Source: an uncultured Lachnospiraceae bacterium
GTDB taxonomy: Bacteria; Bacillota_A; Clostridia; Lachnospirales; Lachnospiraceae
DNA length: 43,582 nucleotides
Direction of reading: 5' to 3'
NCBI GenBank assembly: GCA_910577835.1
Contig: CAJTOU010000028.1
Span: 1-43,582, forward strand
Positions 23,747 to 33,122 of this stretch are shown piece by piece (position 1 is the first letter of the stretch; each line of letters opens with the position of its first letter). The position numbers were made by a program, and so were the translations under genes. The notes beneath the pieces are model-generated. The model was given only the letters and a program-made list of their open reading frames with translations. It was not told where the DNA came from and ran no database searches.

Positions 23747-24028
23747 TCAACCAAAATGTCCTTTTTTTATAAGATAAGCTTTTTTGTTCCAGTTCTTATG
23801 TTGCTTGCGAATATCTAAACCGTTATACATAAGCTGATATTGTCTAAGTTCCTTACTTATCTTTCTGTAAAACATCCATGAGATATCTTTATGTTCACGA
23901 AATACTTTTGTCTTAAAACACATATCCTTAAAAATCTTTCGTGCCTTATCATGATAACAATTCTGCAGTGCAAGCTGAAATTGCACATAATCATTCAATA
24001 TCATATACTTTGCAACACTCTTATTCAT
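23747..24028 (-). CDS. Small basic protein, unknown
   Basis: A 93-residue Lys-rich protein with no signal peptide or membrane segment, predicted mainly helical (YVQFQLALQNCYHDKARKIF, ISKELRQYQLMYNGL). I do not recognise it. It starts after GAGGTGA and has its own promoter (24093-24121). It lies upstream of the LytTR operon with 150 bp of very AT-rich DNA between, so it may or may not belong to that system. Residue pattern and codons resemble the neighbouring AT-rich cluster rather than the housekeeping genes to its right. Confidence 0.6.
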   Translation of the reverse strand: MNKSVAKYMILNDYVQFQLALQNCYHDKARKIFKDMCFKTKVFREHKDISWMFYRKISKELRQYQLMYNGLDIRKQHKNWNKKAYLIKKGHFG

Positions 24029-24092
24029 TTTTACTCACCTCATATCTTTCCTTTTTATTTACTCCACTATCTTCTCTTCCATTATTAATTTT

Positions 24093-24121
24093 ATTATAAA
24101 TAATGTTTGATTAAAAGGCAA
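24093..24121 (-). promoter_or_regulatory. Promoter of the 93-residue protein gene
   Basis: TTGCCT (complement of 24116-24121), 17-bp spacer, TATAAT (complement of 24093-24098), about 65 nt before the start codon. Confidence 0.6.
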
Positions 24122-24278
24122 TAGATTTTTTATCATAATCTTTATATTTTATTTTATACTTATCTTTAAAGTATCATAAACAACTATATATCATCAAAAA
24201 CCAAAACTTTTTAATTGGTAAGTGGCTTCTCATTGAAATCCACGAGAGCTCTTGATTAAGTATACTGGGCGCACGCAA

Positions 24279-24302
24279 AAAGGAGACAAATATGTCTCCT
24301 TT
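24279..24302 (-). terminator. Terminator of the aldolase-like gene
   Basis: AAAGGAGACA pairs with TGTCTCCTTT (10 bp, 4-nt loop), followed on the minus strand by TTGCG. It is 12 nt past the stop of the aldolase-like gene. Confidence 0.8.
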
Positions 24303-24314
24303 AAAGTCAATATT

Positions 24315-25286
24315 TTAATCCATATCCATAAGCTCCTGCTGTAAATTGCTGTAATCCGTTCTTCCCTCTTTAATAAAATTAATCGCTGATGACGGATGGC
24401 TGTTAAAAATTCCTGTCAAAAGATATGGAATATCAAATCCCCAAGTATACTCGTTCTTCATCTGCAGCATATATTTCTCAATAAAATCCATAAGTGCCGC
24501 CATATCATACTTTGGATTTTTCAAAAATGCCAGCATGGATTCCATAAAGCAGTTTCCTGCGCCTCTTCCCATACCGCATACTGTGGCATCGAGAAAACTG
24601 ATTCCATACCGCAGCCCTGTTATTGTATTGGCAAATGCAAGATTTTGATTGTTATGGGCATGAATACCAATTTTTTTCCCTGTTTTTTCTGCAAAATTCA
24701 AATATTTATCAGTCAGCCGTTCTATCTGTTCCGGATAAAAAGAACCGAAACTGTCTACCAGATAAATCACATCTACGCAGGAATCCGCCAAAAGCTCCAA
24801 ACCATTATCCAAATCACTGTCGTTGATTTTTGATACTGCCATAAGATTTGCGGAGGTTTCATACCCTTTATCCTTTGCATATTCAATCATTTTAATGCCG
24901 GAAGGAATCTGATGAATATACATTGCAGTGCGAATTAAATCAATCACACTGTCTTTTCTGTCAATAATATCCGTCTGGTAATCTGTCCTTCCCACATCAG
25001 CCATCACCGCTATTTTCAAATCCGTCTGGTTATCCCCTACGATTTCCCGAATGGATGCTTCATCACAAAACTTCCACTTTCCAAATTCTTCTACATTAAA
25101 AATTTTTTTTGAAGCCTTATAGCCAAATTCCATATAATCTACGCCAGCTTTGACATTTGCCTGATATAAGGCTTTCACAAACTCATCTGTAAAACTGAAA
25201 TTATTTACAAGTCCGCCGTCTCTAAGCGTACAGTCTAATACTTTAATATCTGGTCTCCATAATACCAGTGAACCTTTTTGTGGCAT
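24315..25286 (-). CDS. HMGL/DRE-TIM aldolase-like protein
   Basis: A 323-residue TIM-barrel protein of the DRE-TIM (HMG-CoA lyase-like / 4-hydroxy-2-oxovalerate aldolase) superfamily. The metal-binding start LDCTLRDGG (about 19-27), VDYMEFGYK, IYLVDSFGSFYPEQ and the metal-ligand IHAHNNQNLAFANT near 205 are all present, along with the Gly-rich GMGRGAGNCFMES. The start is the ATG at 25286, 7 nt after AGGAGA; 12 upstream codons in frame lack a ribosome binding site. Members of this group in gut Firmicutes are annotated as aldolase catalytic domain proteins; in other hosts they act with nucleotide-sugar or oxo-acid pathways. Substrate uncertain. Monocistronic between promoter and terminator. Confidence 0.8.
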   Translation of the reverse strand: MPQKGSLVLWRPDIKVLDCTLRDGGLVNNFSFTDEFVKALYQANVKAGVDYMEFGYKASKKIFNVEEFGKWKFCDEASIREIVGDNQTDLKIAVMADVGRTDYQTDIIDRKDSVIDLIRTAMYIHQIPSGIKMIEYAKDKGYETSANLMAVSKINDSDLDNGLELLADSCVDVIYLVDSFGSFYPEQIERLTDKYLNFAEKTGKKIGIHAHNNQNLAFANTITGLRYGISFLDATVCGMGRGAGNCFMESMLAFLKNPKYDMAALMDFIEKYMLQMKNEYTWGFDIPYLLTGIFNSHPSSAINFIKEGRTDYSNLQQELMDMD

Positions 25287-25405
25287 AAATACTCTCCTAA
25301 CTGCATCCGACAAAAAATCCAAAATTTTCTGTGTGCTTTTTTATTTGTATTTGCTTTATCAGTTTAAAGCAATCTATACTTTAAATTAATAAAGTAATTT
25401 TTATT

Positions 25406-25434
25406 ATTTAAACAGATTTTTCGGAATTTGTCAA
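25406..25434 (-). promoter_or_regulatory. Promoter of the aldolase-like gene
   Basis: TTGACA (complement of 25429-25434), 17-bp spacer, TTAAAT (complement of 25406-25411), about 115 nt before the start. Confidence 0.5.
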
Positions 25435-25470
25435 GTAATTTATTATCTTCAGATTTCTAAATCTCTGCTC

Positions 25471-26754
25471 TTACTTTGTTTTATAGTTAATGTATTCCGT
25501 TCTTGCCTTTGAATACATAATTTTCTGTCCGCTGTAAAGGCTGTAATACCCCGAAAGAAGATACGCAATCGCCGCTGTAATAAGATAAAAGCAGTTTCCA
25601 CTATATCCAAACAGCTCAAAACTTATTAATACAGAGGAAATCGGACAGTTTGTCACTCCGCAGAAAACTGCGGTCATGCCCAGCGCTGCGGCAAATGATG
25701 GTGATATTCCCAAAATATATCCCAAAAGACAACCAGCAGTAGCACCGATATAAAATGAAGGAACGATTTCTCCTCCTTTAAATCCTGCCCCTAAAGCAAG
25801 TGCAGTCAACATCATTTTTATTAAAAATGCTTCCGGCCTTACCTCACCTTCTATTGCCCTCTCGATTACATTAATACCAGCACCCATATAATCCGAAGTT
25901 CCAAGCAGCACTGTAATAAGAATAATAACCAATGAAACAGCAATAATTCGAATATATGGATTCTTTAAATATTTTTTCAAATATTTACTGACTGTGTGAA
26001 GCATAATACAAAAAACCGCACTGATATATGCGCATATCACCGCCAGCACAACTACTTTGAGCGAGGTAAATACTGTAAGCTCCGGCACTGACTTTACAGT
26101 AAAGCTTTCCGGATTGATTCCCATATTAATGGCAAAATTAGAAGCGATAATTGCGGACAGGGCACATGGCACCAGTGCCGCATAATACATAATTCCAACA
26201 CTCTCTACCTCCATTGCAAAAATCGTTGCTGCCATGGGAGTTCCAAAAAGCGCTGAAAACGCAGCGCTCATACCACACATCACAAGTACGCGCCTGTCAT
26301 TTTCATCCAGATTCACCAGTCTGCCAATCGTGCTGCCAAGACTTCCTCCCATCTGCAGAGCGGCGCCCTCACGCCCTGCGGAACCGCCAGTCAAATGGGT
26401 AAGCACTGTCGAAACAAAAATAAGCGGAGCCATACGAAAAGGAATATCCTTTGTTTCTGCATGAACTGTCAGAAAAACTTGGTCTGTTCCTTTATTTTTT
26501 TCATAATCACACACTTTGTACATATAGACAATTAAAATACCTGCCAGAGGAAGGAAGTAAATCATCTCATAACTTTCTCCCCGAAACTCAGTTGCCAGAT
26601 TAATACAATGTCCAAAAGCCGTACTGAATGCACCTACGCTGATTCCCACAAGAATCGCTATCAATGACCATCGAAAAAATACATATAAATTTCCTTTTAC
26701 GCTTTTTAATTTTTCTTTTCCTGTTTCTTTATAAATCCTCAGTAATTCAAACAT
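25471..26754 (-). CDS. ClC-family anion transporter, possibly of the fluoride clade
   Basis: A 427-residue membrane protein with the ClC fold. The gating-Glu motif is GGSAGREGAALQMGG (GREG), and the third filter motif is GGEIVPSFYIGA. The canonical N-terminal GSGIP is absent: the aligned place reads NKGTDQVF. Loss of the filter Ser and the GGSAGREG-A-QMGG wording resemble fluoride/proton antiporters (CLC-F), but Met rather than Lys is what I recall at that position. No C-terminal CBS domains. The start at 26754 follows GGAGAG; a longer TTG-initiated frame to 26826 has no ribosome binding site. It lies 164 bp after uvrA with no clear terminator between. Confidence 0.82.
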   Translation of the reverse strand: MFELLRIYKETGKEKLKSVKGNLYVFFRWSLIAILVGISVGAFSTAFGHCINLATEFRGESYEMIYFLPLAGILIVYMYKVCDYEKNKGTDQVFLTVHAETKDIPFRMAPLIFVSTVLTHLTGGSAGREGAALQMGGSLGSTIGRLVNLDENDRRVLVMCGMSAAFSALFGTPMAATIFAMEVESVGIMYYAALVPCALSAIIASNFAINMGINPESFTVKSVPELTVFTSLKVVVLAVICAYISAVFCIMLHTVSKYLKKYLKNPYIRIIAVSLVIILITVLLGTSDYMGAGINVIERAIEGEVRPEAFLIKMMLTALALGAGFKGGEIVPSFYIGATAGCLLGYILGISPSFAAALGMTAVFCGVTNCPISSVLISFELFGYSGNCFYLITAAIAYLLSGYYSLYSGQKIMYSKARTEYINYKTK

Positions 26755-26918
26755 TTTTCTCTCCATTTTCAGAACAACGCGTTTGCAGCACCTTAGGTTT
26801 TGAAAATCTCTTTGCACTTTGTTCAATCATAGCTGTTTTGCAAGACTGTGTTATAGAAAAGGCAAAATAATTTCCCATAAAAGAACAAAATGCCTGTAAC
26901 TCTCTTCTGCAAAGCAGT

Positions 26919-29750
26919 CTATGCTTCCAGATATCTTTTTAAAAACTTTCCTGTATATGACTTTTCATATGCCGCAATCTGTTCCGGCGTACCTTTTGCA
27001 AGAACAGTCCCTCCTTTATTTCCGCCCTCTAGTCCAATATCTATAATATAATCTGCTGTTTTTATTACCTCCAGATTATGCTCTATCACAATGACAGTAT
27101 TTCCACCTTCTGACAGCTTTCTCAAAATCTCAACGAGCTTGTGTACATCCGCAAAATGAAGTCCTGTTGTCGGCTCATCCAGAATATAAATAGTTTTTCC
27201 AGTGCTTTTCCTGCTCAGCTCTGTTGCAAGCTTTACTCTTTGTGCTTCACCTCCGGATAAAGTCGTAGAAGGCTGTCCCAGTTTGATATAAGATAATCCC
27301 ACCTCATTTAAAGTAGCTATTTTTCTGTAAATAGACGGAACATTTTCAAAAAATGTCAATGCCTCCTCCACTGTCATATCAAGCACATCATAGATACTTT
27401 TTCCCTTATATTTTATATCAAGAGTTTCCCTATTGTAACGCTTTCCCTCACATACTTCACATGGTACATATACATCGGGCAGAAAATGCATCTCGATTTT
27501 GATAATTCCATCTCCACTGCATGCCTCACATCTTCCGCCTTTTACATTAAAGCTGAATCTTCCCTTTGTATAGCCATGCATCTTGGCATCCTGCGTAGAT
27601 GCAAACAAATCCCGTATCATATCAAAAACACCTGTATAAGTGGCAGGATTGGAACGCGGCGTTCTTCCTATTGGAGACTGGTCAATTGCAATCACCTTGT
27701 CTAACTGCTCCATTCCCTCAATTTTTTTATGTTTTCCCGGAATGGTATGTGCGCGGTTCAGATGTTTGGCAAGGCTTTTATATAAAATCTCATTGACAAG
27801 AGAGCTTTTTCCCGAACCGGAAACCCCTGTTACCACTGTCATAATTCCAAGCGGAAATTCTACATCAATATTTTTTAAATTATTCTGCTCCGCTCCCTTT
27901 ACTGTCAGAAAACCTGTCGGCTGCCGTCTCTCCTTGGGTACAGGTATCTTTATTTTACCACTTAAATAGGCACCTGTCACAGAATTTTTATTTTTCATTA
28001 TCTGTTTCGGGGTTCCCGCCGCCACAAGCTCGCCACCGTGCTCTCCGGCTCCCGGCCCGATATCTACAATGTAATCAGCGGCAAGCATGGTATCTTCATC
28101 ATGCTCTACTACAATCAAGGTATTCCCCAAATCTCTTAAATGAATCAGCGCTCCTAAAAGCTTGTCGTTATCTCTCTGATGCAGTCCGATGCTTGGTTCA
28201 TCAAGAATATAAGCCACTCCCACAAGCCCTGAACCTATCTGTGTTGCAAGACGGATTCTTTGCGCCTCACCTCCCGATAAAGAAGCAGTCGCCCTTGACA
28301 GCGAAAGATACTCCAGTCCCACATCCACCAGAAATCCGATTCTCGCCCTTATTTCTTTTAATATCTGCTCACCGATTCTCATCTGCATGTCAGAAAGAAT
28401 CATTTTGTCCAGATATTCCTTCAAATCAATAATGGACATATTGGTAATTTCATAGATATTTTTATCTGCTACCGTAACTGCAAGAGACTCGGCCTTTAAT
28501 CTCTGTCCTTTGCAGACACGGCATGGGGTAATCTGCATAAATTCTTCATATTCCCGCTTTATTCCCTCAGAACCGGTTTCCCGATATCGTCTTTCCACGT
28601 TTTTAATCAGACCTTCAAACTGAACATCATAAACGCCTTCTCCACGCTGCCCTTTATACGTAACCTTTACAGAATGACCATTGGTTCCATAAATAATAAC
28701 TTCCTGCGCTTTATCAGACAGTTCTTCAAAAGGCACATCCAGACTGAATTTGTATTCCTTGGAAAGCGCCTCTAAAATGGCATGGGTAAAACTTCCATCT
28801 TTGCCTGAGGACTGCCAGCCCGTTACAATAATCGCCCCATCATTCAGACTTACACTTCTGTCCGGAATCATCAAATCGACATCAAATTCCATTTTATAAC
28901 CAAGTCCGAAACATTCCGGACAGGCACCAAAAGGATTGTTAAAGGAGAAACTTCTTGGCTGTATTTCATCTATGCTGATTCCGCAGTCTGGACAGGAAAA
29001 ATCCTGACTGAAATTCATCGGCTCACCGTCTATGACATCTACAATCATAAGACCCTCTGCTGTTTTCAGTACATTTTCAATGGAATCTGTCAGCCTGTTT
29101 TCAATACCCGGCTTTACAGCCAGCCTGTCAACCACAATTTCAATATTATGCTTGATATTTTTATCCAGAGTAATTTCCTCTGTCAGTTCATACATATTTC
29201 CGTCAATTCTTGCGCGTACATATCCACTTTTCTTTGCGCGGTCAAGTACTTTTTCATGACGTCCTTTTTTTCCTCGGACTATCGGAGCAAGAAGCTGTAT
29301 TTTGGTTTTTTCCGGCAGCTTCATAATCGCATCTGTCATCTGGTCTACGGTCTGTTTTTTTATCTCGCGACCGCATTTCGGACAATGCGGAATACCTACT
29401 CTCGCATAGAGCAGACGAAAATAATCATATACTTCTGTCACAGTTCCCACAGTGGAACGCGGATTTCTGTTTGTTGATTTTTGGTCTATGGAAATCGCAG
29501 GCGAAAGACCTTCTATGCTTTCTACATCCGGCTTTTCCATCTGTCCGAGAAATTGTCTTACATAAGAAGAAAGAGATTCCATATATCTTCTCTGACCTTC
29601 TGCATAAATTGTATCAAATGCCAGTGAGGATTTACCAGAACCGCTTAAACCTGTCAGAACCACAAACTGATTTCTTGGTATATCCACATCCACCTTTTTT
29701 AAATTATGCTCTGCGGCACCTCTTATTTTTATATATTTTTTATCACTCAT
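26919..29750 (-). CDS. uvrA: UvrA, excinuclease ABC subunit A
   Basis: A 943-residue protein, full length for UvrA. It has two split ABC ATPase modules: Walker A TGLSGSGKSSLAFDT (about 33-47) and GVSGSGKSSLVNE (about 640), signatures LSGGEAQRIRLA and LSGGEAQRVKLA, and Walker B ILDEPSIGLH and ILDEPTTGLH. Zinc modules are CPKCGREIKKQ, CPDCG...CPECFGLGY and CEACSGDGI...CEVCEGKRY. As the DNA-damage sensor of nucleotide excision repair it dimerises and loads UvrB on lesions. It follows uvrB in the same direction with a 125-bp gap, the usual Firmicutes order. Confidence 0.99.
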   Translation of the reverse strand: MSDKKYIKIRGAAEHNLKKVDVDIPRNQFVVLTGLSGSGKSSLAFDTIYAEGQRRYMESLSSYVRQFLGQMEKPDVESIEGLSPAISIDQKSTNRNPRSTVGTVTEVYDYFRLLYARVGIPHCPKCGREIKKQTVDQMTDAIMKLPEKTKIQLLAPIVRGKKGRHEKVLDRAKKSGYVRARIDGNMYELTEEITLDKNIKHNIEIVVDRLAVKPGIENRLTDSIENVLKTAEGLMIVDVIDGEPMNFSQDFSCPDCGISIDEIQPRSFSFNNPFGACPECFGLGYKMEFDVDLMIPDRSVSLNDGAIIVTGWQSSGKDGSFTHAILEALSKEYKFSLDVPFEELSDKAQEVIIYGTNGHSVKVTYKGQRGEGVYDVQFEGLIKNVERRYRETGSEGIKREYEEFMQITPCRVCKGQRLKAESLAVTVADKNIYEITNMSIIDLKEYLDKMILSDMQMRIGEQILKEIRARIGFLVDVGLEYLSLSRATASLSGGEAQRIRLATQIGSGLVGVAYILDEPSIGLHQRDNDKLLGALIHLRDLGNTLIVVEHDEDTMLAADYIVDIGPGAGEHGGELVAAGTPKQIMKNKNSVTGAYLSGKIKIPVPKERRQPTGFLTVKGAEQNNLKNIDVEFPLGIMTVVTGVSGSGKSSLVNEILYKSLAKHLNRAHTIPGKHKKIEGMEQLDKVIAIDQSPIGRTPRSNPATYTGVFDMIRDLFASTQDAKMHGYTKGRFSFNVKGGRCEACSGDGIIKIEMHFLPDVYVPCEVCEGKRYNRETLDIKYKGKSIYDVLDMTVEEALTFFENVPSIYRKIATLNEVGLSYIKLGQPSTTLSGGEAQRVKLATELSRKSTGKTIYILDEPTTGLHFADVHKLVEILRKLSEGGNTVIVIEHNLEVIKTADYIIDIGLEGGNKGGTVLAKGTPEQIAAYEKSYTGKFLKRYLEA

Positions 29751-29875
29751 TTTTCTTTTCTCCTGCCGTTGTTTGTCTGTTAAAATATTTAAATTTATAT
29801 TTTTATTATATATTTACTGTTATTTTCATTATATCCCTATCTCTCTTTCCTATGCTTTGCCTTTCCTGATAAATT

Positions 29876-31858
29876 TTATTCATCCTTCATAAGCTTTTTT
29901 ATTTCCAGCATTTTATCTCTAAGTTCTGCTGCCGCCTCAAAATTCAGCTCTGCTGCCGCTTTTTCCATTTCCCTGCGAATCTTCTTAATAAGCTTTTCCA
30001 GCTCCTTTTCACTCATGGATTCAGGGTCTTTTTCTATTGTGCTGATTGTCTTTTCCGCTGCTTTGGTAATACTGATTAAATCGCGTACTGCCTTCTTAAT
30101 CGTAGTTGGCGTAATTCCATTTGCCTCATTATAAGTTTCCTGTATCTGCCTGCGCCGATTTGTTTCCTCTATCGCATCGTGCATTGAGTCGGTCACGGTA
30201 TCCGCATACATAATGACATGCCCCTCTGAATTTCTTGCGGCTCTTCCGATTGTCTGTATCAGAGAAGTTTTAGAACGCAGAAATCCTTCTTTATCTGCAT
30301 CCAGAATTGCCACCAGAGAAATTTCAGGAATATCCAGTCCTTCCCGCAAAAGATTAATTCCCACCAAAACATCAAATACATCAAGACGCATATCTCTGAT
30401 AATTTCCGTTCTCTCCAATGTATCAATATCAGAATGTAGATATTTGACACGTATACCCGCCTCGTTCATATATTCTGTCAAATCTTCTGCCATGCGTTTC
30501 GTCAGAGTTGTTACCAGTATTTTATTTTTCTTTGCTGTTTCTTTGTTTATTTCTGAAATCAGGTCATCTATCTGGCCTTCTACCGGACGAATCTCCACCT
30601 TTGGGTCCAGCAGGCCAGTTGGTCTTATAATCTGCTCTACCCGTTTAAGCTCATGATTCTCCTCGTATACATTCGGAGTAGCAGACACAAACATCATCTG
30701 GTCAATTTTACTCTCAAATTCCTCAAAGTTTAACGGCCGGTTATCTTTTGCAGAAGGAAGCCTGAAACCATATTCCACCAATGTTGACTTTCTTGACTGG
30801 TCACCTGAATACATTCCTCTCACCTGCGGAATCGTAATATGTGACTCATCTACAATAATTAAAAATTCATCCGGAAAGTAATCTAAAAGAGTATGTGGCG
30901 GAGAACCAGGTGCCAGACCCGCCAGGTGTCTGGAATAATTTTCAATACCGGAGCAAAAGCCCGTTTCTCTCATCATTTCAATATCAAAGTTTGTTCGCTC
31001 GGAAATCCGCTGTGCTTCTAGCAGCTTGTCCTCGCTTTTAAAATAGGCTACCCGCTCTTTAAGCTCCTCCTCTATCGTATTTACTGCCATTTCTATTTTT
31101 TCCTGTGGCACTGCATAATGAGAAGCCGGAAAAATAGCAATATGCTCCAGACGGTTTTTAACCTCTCCGGTCAGTACATCTATTTCTGTAATCCGGTCTA
31201 TCTCATCACCAAAAAACTCCACCCGTATTGCAAGGTCATCATAATTGGCCGGAATCACTTCTAATACATCTCCATTTACCCGAAAGGTTCCGCGGCGAAA
31301 GTCCATTTCATTTCTTGTATACTGCATATCTATCAGTTTTCGCAAAACCTCATCCCTGTCCTTTTCCATTCCGGGGCGCAGGGAAACTACCATTTCCTTG
31401 TAGTCTACCGGGTCGCCAAGGCCATAGATGCAGGACACACTGGAGATAATAATAACATCGTTTCGCTCTGCAAGTGCAGCAGTGGCGGAAAGACGAAGCT
31501 TATCTATTTCTTCATTAATAGCGGAATCCTTTTCAATATAGGTATCTGTTGATGGAACATATGCCTCCGGCTGGTAGTAATCATAATAGGACACAAAATA
31601 TTCCACCGCATTTTCAGGGAACATCTCCTTGAATTCTCCATAGAGCTGTGCCGCCAATGTTTTATTGTGGGCGATTACAAGGGTTGGTTTCTGTAATTCC
31701 TGAATGACGTTTGCCATTGTAAACGTCTTACCGGAGCCTGTAACTCCAAGAAGTGTCTGGAATTGATTGCCCTCCTTAAAACCTTTGACCAGTTCGGCGA
31801 TTGCCTGCGGCTGGTCGCCTGTCGGCTTGTACGGGGCTTTTAAATTAAATTCTGGCAT
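29876..31858 (-). CDS. uvrB: UvrB, excinuclease ABC subunit B
   Basis: A 660-residue helicase-like protein, full length. It has Walker A GVTGSGKTFTMANV (about 39-52), the beta-hairpin region YYDYYQPEAYVP that locks on damaged DNA, DESH in IIVDESHITIPQ, motif VI QTIGRAARNSEGHV, and a C-terminal UVR domain (about 620-655, KLIKKIRREMEKAAAELNFE) that recruits UvrC. Start ATG follows GAGAGG. The upstream region contains an unusual triple repeat (31905-31988). No full LexA/DinR box was found, so SOS control is not supported by the sequence here. Confidence 0.99.
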   Translation of the reverse strand: MPEFNLKAPYKPTGDQPQAIAELVKGFKEGNQFQTLLGVTGSGKTFTMANVIQELQKPTLVIAHNKTLAAQLYGEFKEMFPENAVEYFVSYYDYYQPEAYVPSTDTYIEKDSAINEEIDKLRLSATAALAERNDVIIISSVSCIYGLGDPVDYKEMVVSLRPGMEKDRDEVLRKLIDMQYTRNEMDFRRGTFRVNGDVLEVIPANYDDLAIRVEFFGDEIDRITEIDVLTGEVKNRLEHIAIFPASHYAVPQEKIEMAVNTIEEELKERVAYFKSEDKLLEAQRISERTNFDIEMMRETGFCSGIENYSRHLAGLAPGSPPHTLLDYFPDEFLIIVDESHITIPQVRGMYSGDQSRKSTLVEYGFRLPSAKDNRPLNFEEFESKIDQMMFVSATPNVYEENHELKRVEQIIRPTGLLDPKVEIRPVEGQIDDLISEINKETAKKNKILVTTLTKRMAEDLTEYMNEAGIRVKYLHSDIDTLERTEIIRDMRLDVFDVLVGINLLREGLDIPEISLVAILDADKEGFLRSKTSLIQTIGRAARNSEGHVIMYADTVTDSMHDAIEETNRRRQIQETYNEANGITPTTIKKAVRDLISITKAAEKTISTIEKDPESMSEKELEKLIKKIRREMEKAAAELNFEAAAELRDKMLEIKKLMKDE

Positions 31859-31904
31859 ACGAAAACCTCTCTTTCACGAAGTTACCATGACTAATATAAG
31901 CCAC

Positions 31905-31988
31905 AAATTCATGTAATTCTGAAAAAAATTCGTGTAATTTTTATTTTTTCAGTTGGCTGACAGGCGAACTTTTCTAAATTACACGAAT
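31905..31988. repeat. Triple repeat upstream of uvrB
   Basis: AAATTCATGTAATT (31905-31918) and AAATTCGTGTAATT (31926-31939) are direct repeats 21 bp apart. A third, inverted copy, AAATTACACGAAT, lies at 31976-31988 and forms a 13-bp stem with the second copy across 35 nt. They are 47-130 bp upstream of the uvrB start, in the position of a promoter-control site. Confidence 0.6.
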
Positions 31989-32105
31989 AAAAGTCACAAA
32001 TCCATTTTTTGCAACTCCGCAACACCAAAGCAAGAGGTGTTACGGTATATGCTGAAAATTGTTAATTTTCAAAAATTTTGCTTTTATAGTATAGCACTAT
32101 ATATA
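31989..32105. other. Intergenic DNA upstream of the uvrB repeats
   Basis: Contains a short inverted repeat (AACACC ... GGTGTT near 32020-32040) and AT-rich sequence. I see no gene on either strand; the plus-strand frame that runs through here continues across the antisense of the cupin gene and has no ribosome binding site. Confidence 0.4.
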
Positions 32106-32148
32106 AAAAAAGTACAGACAAAATTAAACATTTGTTCTATACTTTTTT
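32106..32148 (-). terminator. Terminator of the decarboxylase-cupin gene
   Basis: AAAAAAGTA (32106-32114) pairs with TACTTTTTT (32140-32148); inner arms AGACAAA and TTTGTTCT pair with one bulge. T-run on the minus strand as the outer stem. About 65 nt after the stop at 32215. Confidence 0.6.
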
Positions 32149-32214
32149 ATCCTCTTTTATTTTGTTATATGAATACAGCTTTCAGTTTTTCACTAAACTT
32201 TTTCATCCTTTGTC

Positions 32215-32970
32215 TTATTTCAAACAATCATATATATCGCTCTCTACGGCTTCCAGCCATTCATTTGATGTATCTATACCGGGAACCTCCACAGCCAGAT
32301 GCGAAAACCAGCTGTCTTTGGCTGCACCATGCCAATGCTTCACTCCAGCCGGAATATTTACCACATCACCGGGATTCAATTCCTGCGCGGTCTTTCCCCA
32401 TTCCTGATAATAACCACGGCCCGCTACGCAAATCAAAATCTGTCCTCCACCGGAAGATGCGTGATGAATATGCCAGTTATTGCGACAGCCCGGTTCAAAA
32501 GTTACATTAAATATTCCCACCTGTTCACCAGAAATCGGGGCAAGATAACTCTGACCGGTAAAATATTTCGCAAAGCCATCGTTTGATGCCCCAATTGGAA
32601 ACAGCATATTCCTTGCATGCAGTGTCTTTGCATCTTCTGTACCGTCATCTTCCTTCCAAACCTGTACAGCCATGCGAAAGGCTGCCCATGCTTTTGGCCA
32701 GCCTGCATAAAAAGCTGCATGGGTTAAAATTTCCGCAATTTCTTCTTTTGTGATTCCGTTATTTTTTGCGCTTTGTAAATGATACTGGAAAGAGGAATCT
32801 ACAAGTCCCTGTGCCACTAAAGATACTACTGTTACAAGGGAACGGTCTCTTAATGAAAGTTTATCCTCTCTGCTCCATACCTCACCAAATAACACATCAT
32901 CATTTAACTGTGCGAATTTCGGAGCAAACGCTCCGAGCTGGTCTCTGCCTGCTGTCTGTTTTACCATCAT
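32215..32970 (-). CDS. Carboxymuconolactone decarboxylase-cupin fusion protein
   Basis: A 251-residue two-domain protein. Residues about 20-110 form a carboxymuconolactone decarboxylase (AhpD-like) all-helical domain (LRDRSLVTVVSLVAQG, EEIAEILTHAAFYAGWPKA); the usual CxxC of AhpD peroxidases is absent. Residues about 150-235 form a cupin: WHIHHASSGGGQILICVAG and NIPAGVKHWHGA supply the metal-binding His cluster. Such fusions are widespread in Firmicutes, often annotated as carboxymuconolactone decarboxylase or quercetin-dioxygenase-like, with a small organic or peroxide-related substrate. Start after AGGAG. Single gene with its own terminator. Confidence 0.87.
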   Translation of the reverse strand: MMVKQTAGRDQLGAFAPKFAQLNDDVLFGEVWSREDKLSLRDRSLVTVVSLVAQGLVDSSFQYHLQSAKNNGITKEEIAEILTHAAFYAGWPKAWAAFRMAVQVWKEDDGTEDAKTLHARNMLFPIGASNDGFAKYFTGQSYLAPISGEQVGIFNVTFEPGCRNNWHIHHASSGGGQILICVAGRGYYQEWGKTAQELNPGDVVNIPAGVKHWHGAAKDSWFSHLAVEVPGIDTSNEWLEAVESDIYDCLK

Positions 32971-33122
32971 ATTTTTCTCCTGTCATTCATAATTATTTAT
33001 TTACTTTTTTAAGTTATAAACGTTTTTTATTGCTATAAATACTTTTATATACTGCTGCTTCTTTTTGCAAATAATAGCTACTTTGCTTCATATACCCTGA
33101 TATCTTTTTATTTCTCTATAAT

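Noticed and set aside
21800..24028. An agr-type quorum-sensing locus (AgrB/AgrD).
   Set aside because: There is no AgrB-like membrane peptidase and no AgrD-like propeptide; the 8-codon and 20-codon ORFs lack the expected motif.
26755..26918. A fluoride riboswitch upstream of the ClC gene.
   Set aside because: The conserved GGNGATGG-type core of the crcB motif is not present on the minus strand.
31963..31975. CGAACTTTTCT as a LexA/DinR box upstream of uvrB.
   Set aside because: Only one half-site is present; the second GTTCG half at the required 4-bp spacing is missing.
31953..32510. A 185-codon plus-strand frame.
   Set aside because: No ribosome binding site, low-complexity composition, and it runs across the antisense of the decarboxylase-cupin gene.
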